64,000 bases of DNA. It comes from Prevotella sp. oral taxon 475. Lineage in GTDB: Bacteria > Bacteroidota > Bacteroidia > Bacteroidales > Bacteroidaceae. The notes beneath the pieces were generated by a model that worked only from the letters and a program-made list of their open reading frames with translations, did not search any database and was not told the DNA's origin. Location: contig NZ_CP072334.1 of NCBI RefSeq assembly GCF_018127805.1, positions 1,838,001-1,902,000 of the forward strand. Direction: 5' to 3'. A program made the position numbers and the translations under genes. Positions 8,714-17,060 of this stretch are shown in pieces. Every line of letters begins with the position of its first letter. Position 1 is the first letter of the stretch.

Positions 8714-8878
8714 ATCTCGTTGTGATGGTTGTGTGAGCCTTTGCCGGCAGTGATGTTGCAGGGCCCCTGATGGCCTTGTGGGGTCGGCGAAAGTGTCACA
8801 AAAATAACAAAAAAACGGCGGTCTCTTTCATCGCCCTTTTCTTTTTAACGTATATTATTTCTCGTTCTTCTCCCAAGA

Positions 8879-9596
8879 GCTACTGAGCCGCTCAAAATGG
8901 CTGCGGAGACCAAAATGATGCTACTGAGCCGCTCAAAACCGTCACGGAGACAAAAATGGTGTTACTGAGTCGCTCAAAATGGCCGCGGAGACAAAAATGA
9001 TGCTACTGAGCCGCTCAAAACCGTCGCGGAGACCAAAATGATGCTACTGAGTCGCTCAAAACCGCCGCGGAGACCCAAAGGGTGTTACTGTACCCTACAG
9101 TGACGCCGCGGAGACAAAAATGATGCTACTGTACCCTACAAAATCGCCGCGGAGACAAAAATGATGCTACTGTACCCTACAAAATCGCCGCAGAGGCAAA
9201 AATGATGCTACTGTACCCTACAAAATCGCCATCAGAGGCAAAAATGGTGCTACTGTACCCTACAAAATCGCCGCGGAGGCAAAAATGATGCTACTGTACC
9301 CTACAAAACCGCCGCGGAGGCAAAAATGGCGTTACTGAACTGTTCAAAACTGCCGCGGAGACCAAAATGGTGCTACTGAATTGTTCAAAACCGCCGCGGA
9401 GACCAAAATGGTGCTACTGAACTGTTCAAAACCGCTGCGGAGACCAAAATGGCCTTACTGAACTGTTCAAAACCATCAGGGAGACAAAAATGGCGCTACT
9501 GAACTGTTCAAAACCATCAGGGAGACAAAAATGGCGCTACTGAACTGTTCAGTAACGCCGCGGAGGCAAAAATGGCGTTACCGAACTGTTCAGTAA
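8879..9596. repeat. 41-bp tandem array, about 17.5 copies, with palindromes in three sequence classes
   Basis: Contiguous 41-bp units fill most of the gap between the M3 peptidase and PurN-PAP2 genes. Each unit has an 11-bp palindrome followed by a conserved spacer close to CGGAGACCAAAATGGTG. Copies 1-5 carry TGAGCCGCTCA (or TGAGTCGCTCA), copies 6-11 TGTACCCTACA, copies 12-18 TGAACTGTTCA (once TGAATTGTTCA). When the left arm changes, the right arm changes to match. Copy 9 has one extra base. Some copies extend the palindrome to about 19-21 bp (TTACTGAAC...GTTCAGTAA). There is no coding potential, and no variable spacers of a CRISPR kind. Confidence 0.93.
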
Positions 9597-9602
9597 CTTC
9601 CC

Positions 9603-10898
9603 CTACTCCTTCTTGCATCTCTTCCATTCTTTCTTGGCCTTTGCCAACTGCCGGGTAAAGGCTTCGTCGGCATGCAGACGAGCAACGGCACCGCTGGCTG
9701 CGATGCGAGCCACGTCGACATCGCTCTGATAATGATAGCCTACGATGACGCGGCTCTCGCCATATTCGTAACCTCGGCGGAGGATAGCGTCCTGACGGTC
9801 GGGGTTCAGCTCGGCCAGTACGAGTGCAATGGCCCATCCCCGCGCCGTATGTCCCGAGGGAAACGAACCGCTGTGGCGCAGTTCGTCCTCGTCTTCGGGC
9901 ACACCCGTCGGCTCGTGAAACTGCACATAAGGTCGCTTGCGCATGTATTTCTTCTTGGCTCCACGCACCGACAGACTCCCGTCATTCTCCACCCGCTGCA
10001 CCAAACTGTAGATCTCCGGCGTCGTCTCCTTACTGATGAGCATGCCGAAGGCTTCCTGAAAACCTTTCAGAATGGAGTCGACCTCGACATAAGCATCGAA
10101 CACGGCCTGACGACCGCGCGGCGTGTTGCGCATCGACTTGCCCCACTGATAGCGGTCGAAGTCTTTGAGAAAGGCGATGCTCGACGTATCGGGCGGTGCC
10201 GGAATGAATTGCGTTGCCTCGGGCAGGTCTTTCTGCGAAAGGAACGAGGGCCACTTCTCTGCCTTCCCGCCTTTCTGCGCCACGGCAGACAGGGTGCACA
10301 GCAACGCGACGAGCAGGAGCGCATAGCCTTTGAGCGATGTCAACACGCGTTCGATCACCGTCGGAAAGTGGCGTTCTTCCAAGAGATGTTCCTTGGCGGC
10401 AATCTCCTCGGGCGTGTCCTGCAGAGACAGGGGCGTACGGAACTGGGCGATGATTTCTCCGCCGTCGCACTCCTCGCTCACCCAATGCACCGTCATGCCC
10501 GTCTCTTTCTCGCCCGCCGCCTTCACGGCCTCGTGCACATGATGCCCATACATGCCTCTGCCGCCATACTTGGGCAGCAAAGCGGGATGGAGATTGAGCA
10601 TGCGCCGATGGTAGGCCTTGACCAAAAACGGGGGAATCATGAGCAGAAAACCGGCCAGGACGATGAAGTCGATGCCGTGTTGGCGCATCAGGGGAAGGAG
10701 CAAGTCTTCGCGGTTGAAGTCGGCTTTATTCACCACCACGGTGGGGATGTGGTGGTTCTGGGCTCTCACCAGTGCGTAGGCATCCGCCCGATTGCTCAAC
10801 ACCAGGGCTACTTTTACCCGTGTATGGTGATGGAAATGGCGGATGATGTTCTCGCAGTTGGTTCCGTTGCCCGAAACAAAAATGGCTATTCGTATCAT
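9603..10898 (-). CDS. purN: PurN - PAP2 acid phosphatase in-frame fusion
   Basis: One uninterrupted 431-codon frame joins two proteins. Residues 1 to about 186 are phosphoribosylglycinamide formyltransferase (third step of purine synthesis): SGNGTN near the N-terminus and the catalytic stretch LNLHPALLPKYGGRGMYGHHVH, ending at the usual PurN C-terminus (HFPTVIERV). Residues about 187-431 are a class A-type PAP2 acid phosphatase with PSGHTARGW (347-355) and GYHYQSDVDVAR (387-398). Residues 185-208 look exactly like an exported-protein signal peptide ending SAVAQ. The codons for residues 185 and 186 are GTG and TTG, possible internal starts (10346 or 10343). So the phosphatase may also be made separately and exported. 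A true fusion would put an export signal behind a cytosolic enzyme. Confidence 0.88.
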   Translation of the reverse strand: MIRIAIFVSGNGTNCENIIRHFHHHTRVKVALVLSNRADAYALVRAQNHHIPTVVVNKADFNREDLLLPLMRQHGIDFIVLAGFLLMIPPFLVKAYHRRMLNLHPALLPKYGGRGMYGHHVHEAVKAAGEKETGMTVHWVSEECDGGEIIAQFRTPLSLQDTPEEIAAKEHLLEERHFPTVIERVLTSLKGYALLLVALLCTLSAVAQKGGKAEKWPSFLSQKDLPEATQFIPAPPDTSSIAFLKDFDRYQWGKSMRNTPRGRQAVFDAYVEVDSILKGFQEAFGMLISKETTPEIYSLVQRVENDGSLSVRGAKKKYMRKRPYVQFHEPTGVPEDEDELRHSGSFPSGHTARGWAIALVLAELNPDRQDAILRRGYEYGESRVIVGYHYQSDVDVARIAASGAVARLHADEAFTRQLAKAKKEWKRCKKE

Positions 10899-10979
10899 GC
10901 TGTCTATCTGTTTTTCTTTTTTTCGGCAGGCCAGCGCACCCGACCGGTGCCCTTCATCCGATGCGTTTCGTCGATGTTC

Positions 10980-11396
10980 TTAAAGGTCGTCTTCCTCCTC
11001 TTCGTCGTCAAAGCCGAACATCACGGGGCCCGTAAAGGCGTCGAGCGCACGCCGTTCTTTCTTGGTGGGTCGGCCTGTTCCGTGCGCCCGGTCGACGAAT
11101 CCGCTGATACGGCTCATCTGCAAGAGTTCGTATTGCTTAGGGTCGGTCACGTTCTCGTAGATCTCGGGAAGAAGTTTGGCGCCCACCCGTTGCTCGATGG
11201 CCTGCAAAATCTTGAACGAATAGACCACAGGGGGCTTCTTGACACTCACGACATCGCCCACTTTCACCGTGCGACTGGGCTTCATATTCCCGCCATTCAT
11301 CGTCACACGCCCGTTCTTACAGGCATCTGCCGCCACGGAACGAGTCTTGAAAATTCTCGCTGCCCATAGCCATTTGTCAATACGTGCTTCTGTCAT
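10980..11396 (-). CDS. hslR: S4-domain RNA-binding protein (Hsp15/HslR type)
   Basis: A 138-residue S4-domain protein. The N-terminal S4 fold (ARIDKWLWAARIFKTRSVAADACKNGRVTMNG) is the Hsp15 signature; Hsp15 binds stalled 50S subunits carrying nascent chains and helps recycle them. The C-terminus is strongly acidic (DDEEEEDDL). An upstream in-frame TTG exists, but the ATG at 11394-11396 gives the normal N-terminus. It lies between pth and purN in a minus-strand run that starts with rplY, which suits a translation-related role. Confidence 0.88.
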   Translation of the reverse strand: MTEARIDKWLWAARIFKTRSVAADACKNGRVTMNGGNMKPSRTVKVGDVVSVKKPPVVYSFKILQAIEQRVGAKLLPEIYENVTDPKQYELLQMSRISGFVDRAHGTGRPTKKERRALDAFTGPVMFGFDDEEEEDDL

Positions 11397-11491
11397 TCTG
11401 TATCGTTCATTCAATGATGTTTCGTCCGCAACCGACGGAGTCTTCTCTCGTCTCTCCTCGTTCGTCCGTTTTCTTTGTTATGAAACGCAGG

Positions 11492-12058
11492 TCAGCCCTT
11501 GCCGTTAAACTGATTCATCGTGATGGTCAGTCCGGCCAGCACGAAACTCTTGATCATTTCGACGCCTCGCTCGATGGTCGGTTCGAGCGTTTTCAGTTCG
11601 TCTTCGGCAAACTTTCCCAGCACCCAGTCGATCTGTCCGCCGCGCGGGAAATCGTTTCCGATGCCCACTCTCAGCCGAGCATACTGCGAACCGATGAGTT
11701 GCTGGATGTGACCCAGTCCGTTATGTCCGCCGTTGCTCCCGCTGCCTTTCAGCCTCAACGCCCCCAACGGCAGAGCCAGGTCGTCGACAACCACCAGCAA
11801 ACGCTCGGTGGGAATATTCTCTTTTCCCAGCCAATAGCGCACCGCATTGCCGCTCAGGTTCATAAACGTGGAGGGTTTGAGCAGAAAAAGCTTCCGCCCC
11901 TTGAGCGAAGTCTCGGCCACCCACCCGTATCGTTTATCCTCAAAAACAATATTGGACGCTTTGGCGAAAGCGTCCAATATCATAAATCCGGCATTATGAC
12001 GGGTGTCCTCGTACTCGTTTCCGGGGTTCCCCAGGCCTACAATCAAATATTTTTCCAT
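11492..12058 (-). CDS. pth: Peptidyl-tRNA hydrolase
   Basis: Releases tRNA from prematurely dropped peptidyl-tRNA. The 188-residue protein has the whole family pattern: [23 protein letters not shown] at the N-terminus (with the catalytic His in TRHN), [10 protein letters not shown] in the middle and [30 protein letters not shown]. Length is standard. It follows rplY by 26 nt on the minus strand, the usual rplY-pth pairing. Confidence 0.96.
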   Translation of the reverse strand: MEKYLIVGLGNPGNEYEDTRHNAGFMILDAFAKASNIVFEDKRYGWVAETSLKGRKLFLLKPSTFMNLSGNAVRYWLGKENIPTERLLVVVDDLALPLGALRLKGSGSNGGHNGLGHIQQLIGSQYARLRVGIGNDFPRGGQIDWVLGKFAEDELKTLEPTIERGVEMIKSFVLAGLTITMNQFNGKG

Positions 12059-12084
12059 GTAGCAATACCGTTTCTCTGCGCCAT

Positions 12085-12687
12085 TTACTTACCTGCAGCG
12101 GCAGCAGCAGCGGCTGCGGCGGCAGCACGAGTCATCTTCACGGTGCAGACAATCACATCTTTGGGCGTTACCACTTCAAGTCCGTCGAAAGTCAAATCGC
12201 CGGCTTTGATGCTTTTTCCAATCGTCAGTGCGGTTACGTCTACATCCAATTTCTCGGGAATCTGCTTGTAAGGAGCTTTGACAACAAGCTTACGGATAGA
12301 CAGACTCAGACGTCCACCATCGCGAACACCCTGTGCCAAACCCACGAGGTTGACGGGAATACCGATAGCAAGGGGCTTCTCTTCGTTGATTTCGTAGAAG
12401 TCTACGTGCAGCAGAACGTCTGTCACGGGATGGAATTGCAATTCTTTCATCACGGCGATGTGCTTCTCTCCCTCGACATCGAGGTTCACCACGTAGATGT
12501 GCGGGGTGTAAACCACCTTGCGAAGTTCGCTCATCGGAACCATAAACGACAAGGCCTCGGGCAGTCCGTTCTCGCCTTTCTTTTCGCCATAAAGGTTACA
12601 AGGCACGAAACCTTCTTTTCTCATCTCCTTAGAAGCCTTTTTACCTACGTCGGTTCTCTTCTTTCCGTTTACATTGATTTCTCTCAT
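12085..12687 (-). CDS. rplY: 50S ribosomal protein L25/Ctc with polyalanine tail
   Basis: Binds 5S rRNA in the large subunit. The 200-residue protein is the long, two-domain L25 (TL5/Ctc type): N-terminal 5S-binding domain ([25 protein letters not shown]) plus the C-terminal beta domain ([31 protein letters not shown]). The last residues are an unbroken run of eleven alanines before GK, encoded by mixed GCN codons. A promoter (-7 box at 12783-12790) stands about 95 nt upstream, and pth and hslR follow on the same strand. Confidence 0.96.
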   Translation of the reverse strand: MREINVNGKKRTDVGKKASKEMRKEGFVPCNLYGEKKGENGLPEALSFMVPMSELRKVVYTPHIYVVNLDVEGEKHIAVMKELQFHPVTDVLLHVDFYEINEEKPLAIGIPVNLVGLAQGVRDGGRLSLSIRKLVVKAPYKQIPEKLDVDVTALTIGKSIKAGDLTFDGLEVVTPKDVIVCTVKMTRAAAAAAAAAAAGK

Positions 12688-12782
12688 AATGCGTTACTCT
12701 AAATTAAGTTGTGAATATTAAATGCTTAATTCGCCATCACACGAAATTGGTTTTCTTGTTGGATGTGCTTCAAAAAGCACGG

Positions 12783-12790
12783 CAAAGGTA
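12783..12790 (-). promoter_or_regulatory. -7 box of the rplY operon
   Basis: Minus-strand TACCTTTG matches TAnnTTTG. The -33 region is only loosely conserved. The leader to the L25 start codon is about 90 nt. Confidence 0.55.
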
Positions 12791-12872
12791 CGGCTTTTTA
12801 CCGGAAACTCGCCATCTTCCAACAGAAAAATAAAAACAACATAGCAAATCGTCCACTCGAAGAGCGATTTGC

Positions 12873-12975
12873 GAAAGTTTAGAAAACGCCATGCGAAAGC
12901 TAAGAAAATGCACGCTAAAAGCTAAGAAAACGCACGCTAAAAGCTAAGAAAACGCATGGCAAAAGCTAAGGTTTT
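12873..12975. repeat. 22-bp A-tract repeat, locus 1
   Basis: About 4.5 contiguous units of 22 bp: AAAAGCTAAGAAAACG followed by six less conserved bases such as CACGCT. It lies in the intergenic region between divergent rplY and the S8 protease gene. The same unit recurs at 16756, 49212, 49981 and 56600. The period is not a multiple of three, so it is not coding. Confidence 0.85.
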
Positions 12976-13063
12976 GAAAATCGTTTGACAATCTACTGAA
13001 AAAGAAGAATTTAGCAAGCCCTTCTCCGTAGATGAAGATGAGGCGGGATAAAGCGCGGAAAAC

Positions 13064-13094
13064 TTGCCGAAACGGAGTATTTTTAGTTACTTTG
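13064..13094 (+). promoter_or_regulatory. Candidate promoter of the S8 protease gene
   Basis: TTG (13064-13066), a 20-nt gap and TTACTTTG (13087-13094), one base off TAnnTTTG. The start codon is about 55 nt downstream. Confidence 0.45.
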
Positions 13095-13149
13095 CAAGCC
13101 GTTAAAGACATGTTCTGCAAAGAATATCGGAAATAAGAACAAAAAGAAA

Positions 13150-15345
13150 ATGAAAAGATACGGGTTACTTACTTTATTGATCATAAGCTGCCTTGTGGCA
13201 CTGGGTCGGCAAGTGGAATATGGCAAGATGTCGGGATTTGTGCGACAAATCGTATTAGAACAGGCCGCACAAAGTAACGAGGCAACGCGCCTGGCAACTC
13301 CTACAAACATGCGTCTATGTGCTTTCGTGCAGACCGACGGTCTGCACGAAGACGTGCTGCGCCGGTATCATTGTCGCCTGTTGGCCAGTTTTGGTCATAT
13401 TCACATCGTGGATATTCCCCTCGAAAGTCTGCCGGCCCTCTCGTGCGAGCAGAGCATTCTGCGAATCGAATCGGGCAGCGGAAACAACGCTCTGATGGAC
13501 ATCACCCCCCAATACATCAATGCCCTACCGGTGTATGCCGGGAAATCGTTGCCACAGGCCTATACGGGCAAAGGCGTGGTGGTGGGTGTCGAGGACATCG
13601 GATTCGACCTAACGCACCCCAACTTCTGCGACTCCACCGGCACAACACTCCGCATCAAAGCCTTCTGGGACCAGCTTTCTACCGACACCATCGGCTCGAC
13701 GCTCTATGTCGGGGCCGATTATACCACGGAGGAGAAGCTGTTCAAGTTGGCACACTCGCGCGACGGAAAAGATCAAACGCATGGTACGCACACGCTGGGG
13801 ATTGCTGCCGGCAGCGGATTCTCCAGTCCTTACCGCGGCGTGGCCTTTGAGAGCGACCTCTGCCTGGTGGCCAATCTCACCGGCGAAAACGTGCATCTCA
13901 TCCCTAAGAAAGACCGTTATAAATATACCTATGCCACCGATGCCCTGGGCTTTAAATACATCATGGACTATGCTCAGAGGGAGGGCAAACCTTGTGTGGT
14001 ATCGTTCAGCGAGGGCGGACTTCAAGATTTCCACGGCGACGACCGCCTTTATTATGCCATTCTCGACAGCTTGAGCGGTCCGGGACGTATCATCGTGGCC
14101 TCGGCAGGCAACAATGGAGCACAAAAATCTTATCTTCGCAAAGACAAGGGACGGAAGCGGGCCGGCACGTTTGTCAAACTTAGAAACGGAACGGCTTACT
14201 GTACGCTCAAAAGCGATGCCGACTTTCTCCTGCAACTGGTTTTCTACCGCAGCAGAAAAGATACGACCGTGGTAGACACCAAGCGCGTGTTGCAATGCAC
14301 CGACTCGCTGTTGAAAGACACTATCAGGCTCGGTGCCTGGTCGTATGAACTGTTGGTGCAAGCCTATCCCTCGGCCTATGATAAGCGCGAGATGGCCTAT
14401 GACGTGATGTTGAAACAACTGCGAGCGGGGCGATACGAACTTCCTATGTCGATAGAGCTATTGGGCGAGAATGCCAACGTAGAGATGTTCAGAGGCATCG
14501 GGCAGTGGTATGCCAACACAAAAAACATGGCTCTGCGTGACGGAGACTACACCCACAGCATCCTTTCGCCGGGAAGTGCTCCCTCGGTGATCTGCGTCGG
14601 GGCCACCTCTTACCGCACACACCTTATTAATTATAGAGGGGTGAAGAAGGTTTCGATGAACGGAAGCAACGGTGAAAGGGCTCCTTACTCGTCGGTAGGA
14701 CCCACTTTCGACGGGCGAACAAAACCCGACGTGATGGCACCCGGTAGCAATATCATCTCGTCTTACAACAGTTTTTATCTGGAAAATCATCCCGCAGCAG
14801 GAGATGTAGACTGGGATGTGAAGCGATTTCAGCACAAGGGCAGAACCTATTCATGGACCAGCAACACGGGCACCTCTATGTCTGCACCGGCTGTTGCAGG
14901 AGCTATCGCCCTATGGTTGCAGGCCAAGCCCTCGCTCACAGCCAACGAAATACGAGGCGTTTTCAGCAGAACCTGCACCCATTACGACTCCTCACTCTCC
15001 TATCCCAACAACGAATATGGACATGGACAGATTGATGTCTATCAAGGTTTGCTCGACATTCTGGGTCTGACACACGTGCCGGAACTCTCTCGAGAACAAC
15101 CCGTCGGTGTGCAATTCCAACCTTTGCCCAATCAGAAAGTGGCCATCACATTCGCCGACACACAATCCCATACATTTCGATTGCGGGTCTACTCGGTATC
15201 GGGTTCATTACTTTTAAGTATGCCACACATCGTTTCCGCTTCAAATTACGAGGTGGATCTAAGCCGTTTCCAACCAGGAGTATATGTCATTCAGATAGAT
15301 GGCGACAGTGCTTCTTGCACCGGTTCGACCTTGTTGCGCCTGTAA
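13150..15345 (+). CDS. Secreted subtilisin-like (S8) protease with type IX sorting sequence
   Basis: A 731-residue serine protease with an N-terminal signal peptide. The catalytic triad is complete: Asp149 (VVGVEDIGFDLTHP), His211 (DQTHGTHTLGIAAG) and Ser576 (NTGTSMSAPAVAGA). The oxyanion Asn region is IVASAGNNGA. The final 80 residues form a beta-rich module ending YEVDLSRFQPGVYVIQIDG, the pattern of a type IX secretion C-terminal sorting domain. The enzyme is therefore probably exported through the SprA/PorT machine encoded elsewhere in this window and attached to or released from the surface. It is a stand-alone gene between a 22-bp repeat array and flavodoxin. The substrate is unknown. 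Confidence 0.92.
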   Translation: MKRYGLLTLLIISCLVALGRQVEYGKMSGFVRQIVLEQAAQSNEATRLATPTNMRLCAFVQTDGLHEDVLRRYHCRLLASFGHIHIVDIPLESLPALSCEQSILRIESGSGNNALMDITPQYINALPVYAGKSLPQAYTGKGVVVGVEDIGFDLTHPNFCDSTGTTLRIKAFWDQLSTDTIGSTLYVGADYTTEEKLFKLAHSRDGKDQTHGTHTLGIAAGSGFSSPYRGVAFESDLCLVANLTGENVHLIPKKDRYKYTYATDALGFKYIMDYAQREGKPCVVSFSEGGLQDFHGDDRLYYAILDSLSGPGRIIVASAGNNGAQKSYLRKDKGRKRAGTFVKLRNGTAYCTLKSDADFLLQLVFYRSRKDTTVVDTKRVLQCTDSLLKDTIRLGAWSYELLVQAYPSAYDKREMAYDVMLKQLRAGRYELPMSIELLGENANVEMFRGIGQWYANTKNMALRDGDYTHSILSPGSAPSVICVGATSYRTHLINYRGVKKVSMNGSNGERAPYSSVGPTFDGRTKPDVMAPGSNIISSYNSFYLENHPAAGDVDWDVKRFQHKGRTYSWTSNTGTSMSAPAVAGAIALWLQAKPSLTANEIRGVFSRTCTHYDSSLSYPNNEYGHGQIDVYQGLLDILGLTHVPELSREQPVGVQFQPLPNQKVAITFADTQSHTFRLRVYSVSGSLLLSMPHIVSASNYEVDLSRFQPGVYVIQIDGDSASCTGSTLLRL

Positions 15346-15443
15346 ACAGGCCCTGAGACACACACTCTCGAGAAACAACCGCAGAGAAAGACCAATCGAG
15401 ATAATCATAAATAGGTATTCTATAAAAACACCATTTTTAGGTA

Positions 15444-15474
15444 TTGCGGCATTGTTTTTTTGTAGATACCTTTG
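15444..15474 (+). promoter_or_regulatory. Promoter of the flavodoxin gene
   Basis: TTG (15444-15446), 20 nt, then TACCTTTG (15467-15474), a good TAnnTTTG match, 38 nt before the start codon. Confidence 0.6.
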
Positions 15475-15512
15475 CATTCGTAATCAATAAACAAATAAAA
15501 CTAAGAATTGAA

Positions 15513-16007
15513 ATGAAAAAAACGGTGGTAGTTTACGGTTCTTCTACAGGAACCTGCCAAAGCATTGCCGAGAGCATTGCCAACAAACTGGGTGTTGAAT
15601 CAATCGACGTTGCCAACCTGAATGCAGACGTCATTGCAGAAAACGAGAATCTTCTGCTCGGTACTTCTACATGGGGTGCAGGCGAACTGCAAGACGATTG
15701 GTACGACGGCGTGAAGGTTTTGAAAGACGCTGGCTTAGGAGGCAAGACGGTAGCCGTCTTCGGTTGCGGAGACGCAGAATCTTATTCGGACACTTTCTGC
15801 GGTGCAATGGCCGAACTTTACAATGCTGCCAAAGAGGCAGGAGCCACGCTTGTGGGTGAAGTTTCTACCGATGGATATACGTTCGATGATAGCGAAGCCG
15901 TGGCAGACGGTAAGTTCGTAGGTCTTGCTCTCGACGATGTGAACGAGGATGATAAGACCGAAGGCCGCATCGATGCTTGGCTCGAGGCCATCAAACCCTC
16001 GCTGTAA
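15513..16007 (+). CDS. fldA: Flavodoxin
   Basis: FMN-binding electron carrier of the cytoplasm, an alternative to ferredoxin. The 164-residue protein begins with the phosphate-binding loop VVVYGSSTGTCQS, has the first FMN-stacking loop GTSTWGAGELQDDW and the second loop GCGDAESYSDTFCGAM. Length fits a long-chain flavodoxin. The ATG at 15513 is chosen because it starts the fold directly and lies 38 nt after a clear promoter. The DUF2023 gene follows 87 nt downstream, with a stable hairpin in between; this pairing is common in Bacteroidota. Confidence 0.96.
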   Translation: MKKTVVVYGSSTGTCQSIAESIANKLGVESIDVANLNADVIAENENLLLGTSTWGAGELQDDWYDGVKVLKDAGLGGKTVAVFGCGDAESYSDTFCGAMAELYNAAKEAGATLVGEVSTDGYTFDDSEAVADGKFVGLALDDVNEDDKTEGRIDAWLEAIKPSL

Positions 16008-16050
16008 GAGCGGAAAAGAAAGTAGTTTTTGTAATTGAAAGCAACCTTAT

Positions 16051-16075
16051 GGGCAGGCGTTTCGACGCCTCGCCC
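16051..16075 (+). other. Stable UUCG hairpin between fldA and the DUF2023 gene
   Basis: GGGC-AGGCGT-TTCG-ACGCCT-C-GCCC folds as a 6-bp stem capped by a UUCG tetraloop plus a 4-bp outer stem with a bulged C. There is no T-run, so it is not a standard terminator. It may be a processing or stability element that sets the ratio of the two genes. Confidence 0.6.
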
Positions 16076-16094
16076 TAAGCAGAACAAAAGAGCT

Positions 16095-16460
16095 ATGCCG
16101 CAGACAGAGATGTTACCTGCCGACATGAAGGTGTTGATGAATCATATTTACGAATATAAGAAAGGCGTAAGACAGATGGTTCTCTACACATTCAGCAAGA
16201 AATATGAACGGTACGCGGTGGAAAGATTAGAGCGACAACACATCGACTACGTGGTGCAGCAGGTTGGAAAGGAGAACTTAAACCTGTTCTTCGGTCGCAA
16301 AGAATGCTTAGATGCCATTCGTCTGATGGTGAACCGACCGCTGAATCAGCTCACTCCCGAAGAGGATTTTATCCTCGGAGCAATGCTTGGCTATGACATC
16401 TGCCGGCAATGCGAACGCTACTGCGAACGAAAGGAACGCGATTACAAAATGGCTCAATAG
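16095..16460 (+). CDS. DUF2023 family protein, flavodoxin partner
   Basis: A 121-residue cytoplasmic protein of unknown function. The stretch [24 protein letters not shown] and the cysteine-containing C-terminus ([17 protein letters not shown], three Cys within about seven residues) fit DUF2023, which in Bacteroidota usually sits next to flavodoxin. The family link is from memory of this pairing. The start is uncertain: ATG 16095 is used, while ATG 16125 ([14 protein letters not shown]) would also give a complete domain. It is co-directional with fldA and closed by a terminator at 16549. The clustered cysteines suggest, but do not show, metal or redox chemistry. Confidence 0.75.
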   Translation: MPQTEMLPADMKVLMNHIYEYKKGVRQMVLYTFSKKYERYAVERLERQHIDYVVQQVGKENLNLFFGRKECLDAIRLMVNRPLNQLTPEEDFILGAMLGYDICRQCERYCERKERDYKMAQ

Positions 16461-16548
16461 AAATGACATAATGAAGAAATGATCATATAACGATAAACTT
16501 TTAATCTTGTTCGCTAAATAAAATTCATAATGTTTTTGTATAATAAAT

Positions 16549-16574
16549 GGGCTTGTCGTGAGATAAGCCCTTTT
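16549..16574 (+). terminator. Terminator of the fldA-DUF2023 unit
   Basis: GGGCTTGTC-GTGA-GATAAGCCC (9-bp stem with one G-T pair and a GNRA loop) followed by TTTTATT. Confidence 0.83.
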
Positions 16575-16755
16575 ATTGTCTCGTATCATTGATTCTCAAC
16601 AACAATAACGATATAAGGTTGTGGCCATCCGCTCGTCAGAAGTCGCAGAAAATCGACTTATAAAGACCGTTTCAGCACAGATGTAAGCATCAATCTTCGA
16701 CCTCAAGCTGCTATTGTATCATGTACACTTTACGTTAAAAAAACAAACGCTCCGA

Positions 16756-16850
16756 AAAAGCTAAGAGATTGACATGCAAAAGCTAAGAGAATAGAGAGTA
16801 AAAGCTAAGAAAATGAACGTCAAAAGCTAAGAGATTGCATTGCGAAACCG
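16756..16850. repeat. 22-bp A-tract repeat, locus 2
   Basis: Four units at 16756-16777, 16778-16799, 16800-16821 and 16822-16843 share AAAAGCTAAGAR followed by variable bases. Apart from the candidate -7 box at 16983, the rest of the 16575-17060 gap shows nothing further. Confidence 0.85.
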
Positions 16851-16982
16851 AAGAGGGAGCGATGTACCGGGAAAACAAATGCCTACCTAAAGTAGCAATT
16901 AGAGGAGGCTTAAAGGGAAAGAGGCGTTTGCCAAAATAACCATTTAAGCAGGCAATGACAGGCAATTTCGGATTTTTCTTTG

Positions 16983-16990
16983 TATTTTTG
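16983..16990 (+). promoter_or_regulatory. Candidate -7 box of the topoisomerase gene
   Basis: TATTTTTG fits TAnnTTTG, 70 nt before the ATG at 17061. No clear -33 element is seen. Confidence 0.45.
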
Positions 16991-17060
16991 CATAGCACAA
17001 GAAGTGGTTCTAACTTCTACTCTCTCGACTTCGGGAGAACTAAAAACAGGCAAACAAACT

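Noticed and set aside
8879..9596. CRISPR array
   Set aside because: Units are contiguous 41-bp tandem repeats. There are no unique spacers, and no cas genes are nearby.
9672..11369. 565-codon open frame on the plus strand
   Set aside because: It is antisense to purN-PAP2 and hslR, which are clear families on the other strand. Its translation has no recognisable motifs.
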